Positions 24,827 through 31,872 of a stretch of 52,054 bases of DNA are shown one piece after another. A model generated the notes under the pieces. That model had not been told where the DNA came from. It worked only from the letters and a program-made list of their open reading frames with translations, and made no database searches. The position numbers and the translations under genes were made by a program. Origin of the DNA: Atopobium sp. ICM42b (GTDB lineage Bacteria > Actinomycetota > Coriobacteriia > Coriobacteriales > Atopobiaceae); contig JDFH01000017.1 of assembly GCA_000564995.1 (NCBI GenBank), positions 1 through 52,054 of the forward strand, written 5' to 3'. Position 1 is the stretch's first letter. The number at the start of each line of letters is the position of its first letter.

Positions 24827-25315
24827 ATGAGAGAGTTAGTTATTTTTGTCATGTATATCTGGGCTTCAATATCGGATATGCGAAATCGCACTATTCCAAA
24901 TAGAATCCCTATTTTGCTCGCTTTTTTATGGCCTATTTGGCTTGTGGCAAATGAAAAGCGCACTGAGTTACTGATGAATGCATTATGGAGTGAGCTCTTT
25001 GTTATATGTGTACTGGTTACCGTAGGTATAGTTACAAAATTTATAGGTCATATGTCTTCTCTGGGAGGAGGAGATATTAAACTAATTCTCTCAACATGCC
25101 TTTATCTTGAAATAAAAGAGACATTTGTCTTTTTATTTTTAGCAAATATTTTAGGTGTTATGTTTTCCTTTCTGTTCTTTATTTGGCGTAAATTTTTAAA
25201 GAGAGAAGACAGAAATAAAGAAGAAATTACCAGTTCAGATAGTATATTTATGTATACATTTCCTTTTGCGCCATTTCTTGGATTTGGTGTGGCACTTGCG
25301 CTATTTTTACGCTAA
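24827..25315 (+). CDS. A24-family prepilin peptidase (type IV prepilin / TadV-like)
   Basis: 162 residues with about five membrane segments. The two catalytic Asp motifs are visible: SISDMRNRTIPNR (first Asp) and GGGDIKL (second Asp). This short form lacks the N-methyltransferase domain, as in TadV/CpaA or short PilD proteins. It would cleave leader peptides of pilin-like proteins at the membrane. The ATG at 24827 follows GAGGAGGT. No pilin, ATPase or secretin gene lies nearby, so the substrates are encoded elsewhere. Markedly AT-rich compared with flanking genes. Confidence 0.9.
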   Translation: MRELVIFVMYIWASISDMRNRTIPNRIPILLAFLWPIWLVANEKRTELLMNALWSELFVICVLVTVGIVTKFIGHMSSLGGGDIKLILSTCLYLEIKETFVFLFLANILGVMFSFLFFIWRKFLKREDRNKEEITSSDSIFMYTFPFAPFLGFGVALALFLR

Positions 25316-25392
25316 AATCGGGAAGTGTTATATGAATTTAAAAATTCTTCTAATTCCCGAATATATAAAAAGTTTTTTCTGCTATCAATAGT

Positions 25393-25587
25393 TTACACGT
25401 TGCGTTGAGAGATTGAGTACCCCCAACACTCAATTTCATTACTGAATGGCCCCGACTGTTCAGATCTCTCGTTATGCGAGGCAACGTATGCCATGGAGGC
25501 AGGACGACTATTAACGTGGTCGCACACATGTCGCCCTGCCTCATGGCAACCTTTAAGAGCAAGAAGCTCTGCTTCTGATATACCCAT
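25393..25587 (-). CDS. doubtful 64-residue ORF, possible gene remnant
   Basis: It reads MGISEAELLALKGCHEAGRH at its start, with Cys and His residues and fairly normal codon use, but no ribosome-binding site precedes the ATG and I recognise no family. It could be a decayed gene fragment or chance. Confidence 0.25.
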   Translation of the reverse strand: MGISEAELLALKGCHEAGRHVCDHVNSRPASMAYVASHNERSEQSGPFSNEIECWGYSISQRNV

Positions 25588-25700
25588 TATTTCAAGTATT
25601 TAAAAGTAAATATACAGCTACTAAGCTATTTTCCTGTGGTTTTATACGTGCCAGAAACCAGCTGCATGGATCATCCAAAATCTTAAAAGCCAGATGGCAT

Positions 25701-25746
25701 TGAACTGCCTCTCATTTCTTATGTCCAAGAAATGGGAGGCAGTCCA
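25701..25746. repeat. 46-bp palindrome copy 2 (IS3-type ends)
   Basis: TGAACTGCCTC to AGGCAGTCCA. CTGCCTCTCATTTCTT (25705-25720) pairs with AAGAAATGGGAGGCAG (25727-25742) apart from one G-T pair. The following TATGCGGGTG is nearly shared with copy 1. Confidence 0.8.
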
Positions 25747-25984
25747 TATGCGGGTGATTATGATTCTGCAGCGTGTTAGCGTCGGCTTTTAGTCCTGGCA
25801 GACAAAATAGCGCAGCTTTGGTAGGTTCTGCCGAAGAATCGACATGTTTTTAATCAAGATAGCTAGGCTGCTAGGTGGTCGCACTACCCGATATGCATCT
25901 CTATGCATAAACTTAACCTAATATGCTATAAAATGAATAGCGTCATATAAAATATTTAACTATAGGTAAATTTCGCACCTACGG

Positions 25985-26115
25985 AACACACTTAAGTCGG
26001 ATATTCTGCTCAGATGTGGGCATTTTACACATCTAATGATGATAATCTGCATGATTTAGCTATTTTCAGCGTCATGTATACGTCTTTTTGACAGATTATC
26101 CGACTTAGGTGTGTT
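25985..26115. repeat. modular arm element, copy 2 (MITE-like, 131 bp)
   Basis: The left arm starts AACACACTTAAGTCGG at 25985; the inverted right arm is 26091-26115. A decayed direct inner arm starts near 26026, again 41 bp from the first (ACACATCTAA, then ATAATCTGCATGAT). The inner segment shares ATGTATACG and CTTTTTGA with the 15733 element. Confidence 0.85.
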
Positions 26116-26116
26116 T

Positions 26117-26162
26117 TGAACTGCCTCCTATTTCTCGTGTCCAAGAAATGGGAGGCAGTTCA
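26117..26162. repeat. 46-bp palindrome copy 3 (IS3-type ends)
   Basis: GAACTGCCTCCTATTTCT (26118-26135) pairs with AGAAATGGGAGGCAGTTC (26144-26161) with one mismatch. It abuts the modular arm element. Confidence 0.85.
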
Positions 26163-26448
26163 TATAGAGACTCTTTGTTATCGCAGAAAAAATGCCAATA
26201 CATTATTTTGCATAGAGGAATTGATTTTTGCATATCTTTTGTATAGCCAATTAATCCCAGACAGAAAAGTCACTTACGATTTATTTACGTAACAGGTATG
26301 CAATTTTCTTTAAATTTCCGCTTGTAAAACAACATAACAAATTGTATCTGAAGATATTTTAGTGTAGTATGATACGGTAACAGCACGAGACTATGCATAA
26401 AACATACGCATGTTTTTAAGGCATCGTTTGAGCAGATGGGGCTGTGAG

Positions 26449-26868
26449 ATGGCTAAGGCAGGTGTTACCAAAAAGACCGACCCAGGTTTGGGTAGGACAG
26501 TAGCAAGGTTGTTACAAGAAAGTGGCAAGCGCCAGGTAGACCTGTGCGAATTCTCACATTGGTCACGTGCGTATGTCTCTTATATTTGCACCGAGCGCCG
26601 TAAGTGGCCTTCATTTGATAAAGCAAAGGTTATCGCTGACTTTTTCTCCTTAAGTCTTGATCAACTCTGGGTTGAGCATCTTAAAGATCTTGTTGATGCT
26701 GGCGTGGAGCTTACAGAGATGCAGAAGAAGAATTTAGCCGAGGGTGTTAATCTTCCAAATCCTACTGTTATGCATGACGGAAATGACAATAGAGAATACC
26801 TTCAACCTGTTGTTTCCTCGGGGAACGGTTCAGATTACACGCTCCCGGAAATTCTTGGCGTCGAATAA
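26449..26868 (+). CDS. XRE-family helix-turn-helix regulator
   Basis: 139 residues. Residues about 12-70 form a HTH_XRE domain (GRTVARLLQESGKRQVDLCE, then WSRAYVSYICTERRKWPSFDKAKVIADFFSLSLDQLW). The remaining ~65 residues look disordered with no enzyme domain. A DNA-binding repressor is likely; its target is unknown. The start is uncertain: ATG 26449 gives a compact N-terminus, while ATG 26410 adds 13 residues; neither has a strong ribosome site. It stands alone after the repeat cluster. Confidence 0.8.
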   Translation: MAKAGVTKKTDPGLGRTVARLLQESGKRQVDLCEFSHWSRAYVSYICTERRKWPSFDKAKVIADFFSLSLDQLWVEHLKDLVDAGVELTEMQKKNLAEGVNLPNPTVMHDGNDNREYLQPVVSSGNGSDYTLPEILGVE

Positions 26869-26977
26869 GTATTTTTGACTATTTTTATTGTTTTCAATGC
26901 CATACTTGCTGTATACGCGTATGATTCAGCGTTGTTCAGATTGCATGGGGCTATCTGAAGAGTAGGAGATGTGCAAG

Positions 26978-27226
26978 ATGGCTGGACTACACTGTTCAGA
27001 CTGCGCTTTTAGCTCGTTCAAATTTAACGAGGACGCCCAGATGTATCAGGCGTACTGCTCGCGCGGCTATTTGCTGGCTGATCCACATATCCATGAGCTT
27101 TTCGCCATGCACTTTGCTAAGTCTCCAGAGGATTTTGTTCCCGTCAAAGATCCGTTTAATCGCGAGTATCTAAGGAAGTCATATATCTGCGGAGAATTTA
27201 TTAAGCGTAAGGATAATTTGGGTTAA
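26978..27226 (+). CDS. small Cys-rich protein, possible metal-binding
   Basis: 82 residues. Four Cys in the layout CSDC near the N-terminus, YCSRGY in the middle and ICGEF near the end, a spacing seen in small zinc- or iron-sulfur-binding proteins of Firmicutes and Actinobacteria. No membrane segment. The ATG at 26978 lies nine bases after AGGAG; an earlier ATG at 26969 sits against it. 109 bp after the XRE gene, with its own terminator. Function unknown. Confidence 0.75.
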   Translation: MAGLHCSDCAFSSFKFNEDAQMYQAYCSRGYLLADPHIHELFAMHFAKSPEDFVPVKDPFNREYLRKSYICGEFIKRKDNLG

Positions 27227-27237
27227 CGGTATGTCTT

Positions 27238-27270
27238 AAAACCCTGTTATGTAACATAGCAGGGTTTTAT
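27238..27270 (+). terminator. terminator after the Cys-rich gene
   Basis: AAAACCCTGTTATG pairs with CATAGCAGGGTTTT (one G-T pair), followed by ATTAT; also usable on the minus strand. Confidence 0.7.
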
Positions 27271-27419
27271 TATGCCTCTGACGTGTTTCTCGTCTAATCA
27301 ATATCAAAGAATTAAGTAAATATCACAAAAGTTGTTATGTAACGATTATAGATTTCTGCATAATTAGTTAACTTTCTGTTATATGTTCCTCTTAAAACAA
27401 GATAGTATTGATTTGGGGG

Positions 27420-27442
27420 AATCTCCTTATTACAAGGGGATT
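27420..27442. promoter_or_regulatory. inverted repeat before the TetR gene, possible autoregulatory operator
   Basis: AATCTCCTT (27420-27428), ATTAC, AAGGGGATT (27434-27442): 9-bp arms with one mismatch, 27 bp before the ATG. TetR regulators often bind such sites in their own promoters; the assignment is inferred. Confidence 0.4.
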
Positions 27443-27469
27443 TAAAACATTTATAAAGGAGCGACAGCA

Positions 27470-28090
27470 ATGTCGAGGCGACCACAAACAGAAAGTTGCG
27501 ACACTCGTCACAGACTTCTTAAATCCGCAGAGCAAGAGTTTGCTTTACAGGGATACGATAAAGCTTCACTTCGACAGATTTGTGCACATGCAGGCGTTAC
27601 CACGGGCGCTCTTTATTTCTTCTTTGATAACAAAGAGGACCTCTTTAAGAATGTTTTGATTCCTGTCACTGAAGGCGCAATTCAGATTCTTGAGGATTAC
27701 AAAGATCATCTGCTGGTCTCTGGCGAAAGAAATCTTGAAGACACTCCTTTGGGTGATAAAGAAACGCTCGAGAAATTCTTGGACCTTCTGTACGGCAATA
27801 GGTACGTGGCGCAGATTCTTGTGAATAATCGAGAAAACCCATATGTTGCCTATTTCTTTGAAGAGTTGACCGAGGTTATCTCTGCAACCATCAGAGCTAT
27901 TCTTTATCCTAACGTTGCACAGGTTAAACCCTATGATGAGTTTATTATTACCTGGCTTGCTCAAACTGAAATGACCACCATTGTCAATATTCTTAAAAAT
28001 GATGAGACTCGTGAAGAGGCTGACGGTCATATAAATTCAGCAGTAATGTTTACGCAAGGTGGCATCAAGGCTTTAGTTGCAGAGCATTAA
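27470..28090 (+). CDS. TetR/AcrR-family transcriptional regulator
   Basis: 206 residues. The N-terminal TetR HTH (about 10-57) reads RHRLLKSAEQEFALQGYDKA, then SLRQICAHAGVTTGALYFFF and DNKEDLF, a very typical match. The C-terminal ~145 residues are the helical ligand and dimer domain, which is not conserved enough to name a ligand. The ATG at 27470 follows AAAGGAG. The next gene, a lipoprotein, has its own promoter, so no target is obvious beyond its own promoter. Confidence 0.92.
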   Translation: MSRRPQTESCDTRHRLLKSAEQEFALQGYDKASLRQICAHAGVTTGALYFFFDNKEDLFKNVLIPVTEGAIQILEDYKDHLLVSGERNLEDTPLGDKETLEKFLDLLYGNRYVAQILVNNRENPYVAYFFEELTEVISATIRAILYPNVAQVKPYDEFIITWLAQTEMTTIVNILKNDETREEADGHINSAVMFTQGGIKALVAEH

Positions 28091-28111
28091 GTGTTCATCT
28101 ATGCATAAAAA

Positions 28112-28141
28112 TTGACAATATCTACTTATTTCCGTTATCCT
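28112..28141 (+). promoter_or_regulatory. sigma-70-type promoter of the lipoprotein gene
   Basis: TTGACA at 28112-28117, an 18-bp spacer and TATCCT at 28136-28141, about 35 bp before the ATG. Confidence 0.55.
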
Positions 28142-28175
28142 CTTACAAGGTATAAATCACCCGAAGGAGACCTTT

Positions 28176-28790
28176 ATGAAGTTCAATAAGCTCGGCCTCG
28201 TAGCAGCATCCGCTTCTGCCGTTCTTGCACTTGCTGGCTGCAATCTTATTCCAAATCTTGCTGATCCAGGAACCACTACTGGCGGTGGTCAGCAGCAACA
28301 GCAGCAACAGCAGACTGCACCTGATGCAAATACCGCAACCAAGCCTTCAGATACTCGTGCTGGTGACTCTGACTCTAAGGACCTCTATAACACTCTGATG
28401 GATAAGCACAACACTTCAGAGCAGGTTACCAACGTTCAGAAGTACGTTGATGATATTAAGAAGACTGGCGATAAGACTGAGGTTCTTATCGACACCGATA
28501 AGATTACCGTTACCGTTACCGGCATTGGTGTTGACTTTGAGAACTCCAACGGCTATCTGGTTGAGGTTGTTAACAAGACCGATACCAACATCTTCATTCA
28601 GACCACCGACACCGCTATTGGCAAGGATGAGCTGAGCTTGTTTGTTAACGCAGCTCCTAACGCAACTACCAAGGGCTTTGCATTCTTTGACCCAGGTGTA
28701 AAGATGGATCCATCCGCAACTGTTCGTGGTACCATCCTTGCTCTTTATGGTTCTGACTACAGCATGGATTCCTTCAACGTTATGTTCTAA
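28176..28790 (+). CDS. lipoprotein with polyglutamine stretch, Ig-like domain possible
   Basis: 204 residues. Signal peptide with lipobox LAGC (Cys 22). A Gly/Gln linker including eight consecutive Gln follows, encoded by CAG/CAA repeats that could vary by slippage. The globular part from about residue 65 (KITVTVTGIGVDFENSNGYL, VVNKTDTNIFIQTTD) is beta-rich and recalls the secreted Ig-like DUF5067/DUF4352 type, but I cannot name it. It is probably anchored on the outer face of the membrane. The ATG follows AAGGAGA. A strong terminator follows, so it is monocistronic. Confidence 0.85.
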   Translation: MKFNKLGLVAASASAVLALAGCNLIPNLADPGTTTGGGQQQQQQQQTAPDANTATKPSDTRAGDSDSKDLYNTLMDKHNTSEQVTNVQKYVDDIKKTGDKTEVLIDTDKITVTVTGIGVDFENSNGYLVEVVNKTDTNIFIQTTDTAIGKDELSLFVNAAPNATTKGFAFFDPGVKMDPSATVRGTILALYGSDYSMDSFNVMF

Positions 28791-28813
28791 GTTTCACTTA
28801 GTTCGTTGACTGC

Positions 28814-28844
28814 AAAGGCTCAGCTTTTAGCTGAGCCTTTTTTG
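28814..28844 (+). terminator. rho-independent terminator after the lipoprotein gene
   Basis: AAAGGCTCAGCT pairs perfectly with AGCTGAGCCTTT, with further T after the stem. Confidence 0.9.
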
Positions 28845-28964
28845 TTAGCGAGAAACCCTGTCAAAAGCAGTTAAATGAGTCAGTATTAAGTTATTAGAAT
28901 CCGTTAGACTATAGAGTTGTTAGCTATTAGAAAAGCATATATGCACTGCATATAAGGAGCTACG

Positions 28965-29963
28965 ATGCTAGATTTAGATAAAAACACAGACAGGTCATAT
29001 AACGATCTTATCTTTTTAAAACCTCTTTTTCACAATAAGATTTGGGGCGGCAGAAGGCTTGCTGAAGAGTATGGCTATGACATTCCTGAAGGTGCAGTAG
29101 GAGAGTGCTGGGCAATCAGCGCACATCCTAACGGAGACTGTGAAGTTGCCTCTGGTGCCTTTGAAGGAAACACTCTTTCCGAGCTATGGGTTTCTCATCG
29201 AGAGCTTTTTGGTAATGCAGAGGGCGACCGTTTCCCACTTCTCATTAAAATTCTTGATGCAAAAGATGACCTCTCTGTTCAGGTTCATCCAGATGACACG
29301 TACGCAGCAGAACACGAGAATGGTTCTCTGGGAAAGTCTGAGTGCTGGTATATTCTTGATGCAAAAGAGAATGGCGATATTGTTGTAGGACAAAATGCCT
29401 CCTCAAAAGAAGAGTTTGCAGCCATGGTTGAGCAGGGAAAGTGGTCTGAACTGCTCAATTACGTTCCTATCAAGGCTGGAGATTTCTTTAGGATTGATCC
29501 TGGAACCGTTCACGCCATTAGAACGGGCACGCTTATTCTTGAAACGCAGCAGAGCTCAGATATTACATACCGTGTGTATGACTATGATCGTTTAGGAGAC
29601 GATGGCAAGCCTCGTGACTTGCATCTGGCACAGAGCTTAGAGGTTATTGATTACGCTCAGAAGGCTCCAACATCTGGAGAAATTACTGCTCCAGAAATTG
29701 ATGGCAAAACTGAACTTATGAGCTGCAAGTACTTCTCGGTAGAAAAATATGAGATTCATGAGGCAAAAACTATTGCTCAGCCATGGCCGTTTATGTGCAT
29801 AAGTGTCATTGAGGGAGAAGGTACGGTTTGCGCTGATGGTGGCAATGGAGTAGAGCATAGGATTTGCAAGGGCTCGCATTTTATTGCACCTGCATCTTCT
29901 GGTAGCCTGCGCTTTACGGGCACTATGACATTGATTACCTCTCATCTTCCTCATACAAAGTAG
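28965..29963 (+). CDS. manA: mannose-6-phosphate isomerase, class I
   Basis: 332 residues, the short Gram-positive form. It interconverts mannose 6-phosphate and fructose 6-phosphate with a Zn ion in a cupin fold. Motifs: KIWGGRRLAEEYG near the N-terminus, SVQVHPDDTYA (Zn-binding His), KSECWYIL (Glu), and DPGTVHAIRTGTLILETQQSS (His and substrate loop). A second cupin part follows. The ATG at 28965 follows AAGGAG. Monocistronic; feeds glycolysis or supplies mannose 6-phosphate for glycans. Confidence 0.95.
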   Translation: MLDLDKNTDRSYNDLIFLKPLFHNKIWGGRRLAEEYGYDIPEGAVGECWAISAHPNGDCEVASGAFEGNTLSELWVSHRELFGNAEGDRFPLLIKILDAKDDLSVQVHPDDTYAAEHENGSLGKSECWYILDAKENGDIVVGQNASSKEEFAAMVEQGKWSELLNYVPIKAGDFFRIDPGTVHAIRTGTLILETQQSSDITYRVYDYDRLGDDGKPRDLHLAQSLEVIDYAQKAPTSGEITAPEIDGKTELMSCKYFSVEKYEIHEAKTIAQPWPFMCISVIEGEGTVCADGGNGVEHRICKGSHFIAPASSGSLRFTGTMTLITSHLPHTK

Positions 29964-30062
29964 GATGATACATAAGTCGAATGCAGCTTAATGTGTAACA
30001 TTTGACTCGTTTCAAGTAGAATATAAAAAGTTGAGCCTTTTATACGTTTATAGGAGGAACGT

Positions 30063-31247
30063 ATGAATAAAGAGATGATTACTCGTCGCGCTTTTGCTGG
30101 ATTGGCTGCAGGCGGTGCTGCCAGCACGCTTGCTGCTTGTAATAGTGACGTGATGCAGGCAATCTTAAACCCTGATTCTATTCTTGGTGGAGCTGGTCAA
30201 GATCCTCAGAATGGCGGTCAAGGCGGTACTGGTGATGCACCTTCTCAGTCAGATTTTGTGAAGCTTGAAGAGATTCCAGACCATCCAACGCTAACCGGAG
30301 ATTTTTCTAAGATTATTACTGGCGTCTGGTGTGTTGACAATGGCGTTGGAACTAAAGGTGGATCAAAGGAAGGCAAAACCTTTGACCATGGTGGCATGCT
30401 TAATCAGGGCTATAACGATGGAACCGTTCTTTACTATTCATTCAAAGAAGACGGCACTTTCTTCATGCATAATTTTAAAGGTGTGAAGAATGATGGTAAG
30501 TGGGAAGCAAAAGGAACTATTGCCATTCAATGTACGTATGATGATGGCGATAGTGTGCCAATGCTTTTTGATAAGGACGACAACAACTATCTGAAGTACA
30601 GTGATGCCAAGAGCGAAATTACATTTAATTTCAAAAAACTTTCTGACAATCCAGACGATACTTCACAGATAGCTTATATTGAAGGACAGGTAGTCAATTT
30701 TGCTGCCACCATTCCTGGTACGTATTATCTCTTTGGCTTGCACTATGCAGATGGTTCTAAAGAAGATTTGACCAGTGATCAGATTGAGTCTATGAATAAG
30801 GGTTCTGGCGGAGCGTATACCTTCTCTGCTCATAAGGATGGAGCTGCTGCACTGTTCTATCCAGACGGTAGCGTTTCTCCTATTCAGATTGTTGCAGAAG
30901 AGCCTTCGGCGGATGGTCTTTCTTTCCCCATTCTTGCTCAGGGCTTTTCAGAAACTGAACAGATATCTAAGTCTGTTCTATACACTACTGCGGAAAATAA
31001 AAAGCTTCTCAGTATTGATGCTCCTGGGTTTACTCTTAAGTTTGCCCTCCTTAATCACCGTGAGGATGATTGGGCTAAATATGAGTATCCACCAAAGGCA
31101 GAGTTCCCTTGGCAGCCAGATGGTAAGGGTGGCTATAAGCTAGTAACTCCTACTTCTGGTTCTGGTAATGGTGGTAGCTCTTCAGGAAATGGCGGCAGCT
31201 CTTCAGGAAATGGCGGCAGCGGCAAGGGCGGATTAGGTAAGAAATAA
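30063..31247 (+). CDS. secreted lipoprotein with twin-Arg-like signal and Gly/Ser-rich tail
   Basis: 394 residues, unrecognised. The signal sequence has TRRAFAGLAAGGAASTLAAC, so both a twin-arginine-like pair and a lipobox (Cys 26) are visible; Tat export is possible but not certain. A Gly/Gln linker follows, then about 300 residues of beta-rich sequence with repeated Lys/Asp/Gly turns (FKEDGTFFMHNFKGVKNDGKW). The tail has three copies of the unit SSSGNGG and ends in Gly/Lys. The ATG at 30063 follows AGGAGG. It shares the Gly/Gln linker style of the lipoprotein at 28176. Function unknown. Confidence 0.82.
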   Translation: MNKEMITRRAFAGLAAGGAASTLAACNSDVMQAILNPDSILGGAGQDPQNGGQGGTGDAPSQSDFVKLEEIPDHPTLTGDFSKIITGVWCVDNGVGTKGGSKEGKTFDHGGMLNQGYNDGTVLYYSFKEDGTFFMHNFKGVKNDGKWEAKGTIAIQCTYDDGDSVPMLFDKDDNNYLKYSDAKSEITFNFKKLSDNPDDTSQIAYIEGQVVNFAATIPGTYYLFGLHYADGSKEDLTSDQIESMNKGSGGAYTFSAHKDGAAALFYPDGSVSPIQIVAEEPSADGLSFPILAQGFSETEQISKSVLYTTAENKKLLSIDAPGFTLKFALLNHREDDWAKYEYPPKAEFPWQPDGKGGYKLVTPTSGSGNGGSSSGNGGSSSGNGGSGKGGLGKK

Positions 31248-31276
31248 CCCAGCCGTTTCTGGTTTCTTTTAGTAAC

Positions 31277-31307
31277 AAAAAGCAGGCATATGATATGCCT
31301 GCTTTTT
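31277..31307. terminator. bidirectional terminator between the lipoprotein gene and mscL
   Basis: AAAAAGCAGGCATAT and ATATGCCTGCTTTTT are perfectly complementary around one G, so the stem ends in a T-run on both strands. Confidence 0.9.
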
Positions 31308-31361
31308 TCTTGCTAACCTTTTGCGCGTGTAAAAAGCGTGCTTTTCAGCAGAATGCTGATG

Positions 31362-31811
31362 TTACGCAGCGTGTGCGCCGCCCTCAATCTCACCAGTGCA
31401 ATGTGGGCAGCGAGTTGCGCCTTCTTTAACCTCTTCAAGGCAGTGTGGGCAGTGTGGGGCTGCAACCTCTTCAACAGCCTCTTCTTCGTCCTTCTTAAGC
31501 TTGGAAGCCTTCATGAACTTATTGAGGGCTTTAACCATGCAGAAGACAATGAATGCAATGATCAGGAAGTTGATGATTGCGCTGATAAACGCACCAAAGT
31601 CAATGCCGTTCTGGGTGCCAGGAACTGGAATAGAAAGACCAGAAACCTCGGTGCCACCGCCAGAGATCAGCTTAATAAATGGGTTGATGATGTCATTGAC
31701 AAGGGAGGTAACAATAGCGGTAAATGCGCCGCCAATGATGATACCAATAGCCATGTCCATAACATTGCCCTGCTGGATAAACTCTTTAAACTCCTCGATA
31801 AACTTTTTCAT
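31362..31811 (-). CDS. mscL: large-conductance mechanosensitive channel MscL with C-terminal zinc ribbon
   Basis: 149 residues. MscL opens under membrane tension to release solutes during osmotic downshock. The N-terminal signature is KKFIEEFKEFIQQGNVMDMAIGIIIGGAF, in two parts here: the amphipathic helix and TM1 (VMDMAIGIIIGGAFTAIVTS). TM2 is FGAFISAIINFLIIAFIVF. Beyond the normal end there is a Lys/Glu linker and two CPHC motifs (APHCPHC and TRCPHC), forming a probable zinc ribbon not found in E. coli MscL. The ATG at 31811 follows AAAGGG. Monocistronic. Confidence 0.95.
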   Translation of the reverse strand: MKKFIEEFKEFIQQGNVMDMAIGIIIGGAFTAIVTSLVNDIINPFIKLISGGGTEVSGLSIPVPGTQNGIDFGAFISAIINFLIIAFIVFCMVKALNKFMKASKLKKDEEEAVEEVAAPHCPHCLEEVKEGATRCPHCTGEIEGGAHAA

Positions 31812-31872
31812 TTCATCCCTTTCGTTTAATTGGTAGAGGACAGATATTTCTACTCGCGCCTACGGCGTGCGC

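Larger units (their letters stand above)
25316..26448. other. 1.1-kb gene-poor AT-rich region holding three repeat elements
   Basis: Contents in order: a doubtful 64-codon minus-strand ORF, 46-bp palindrome copy 2 (25701-25746), AT-rich DNA, modular arm element copy 2 (25985-26115), palindrome copy 3 starting one base later (26117-26162), then AT-rich DNA leading to the XRE gene. No transposase or tRNA was found. Confidence 0.6.

Noticed and set aside
24827..27226. Prophage or integrative element
   Set aside because: No integrase, structural or replication genes and no tRNA target; only repeats and AT-rich small genes.
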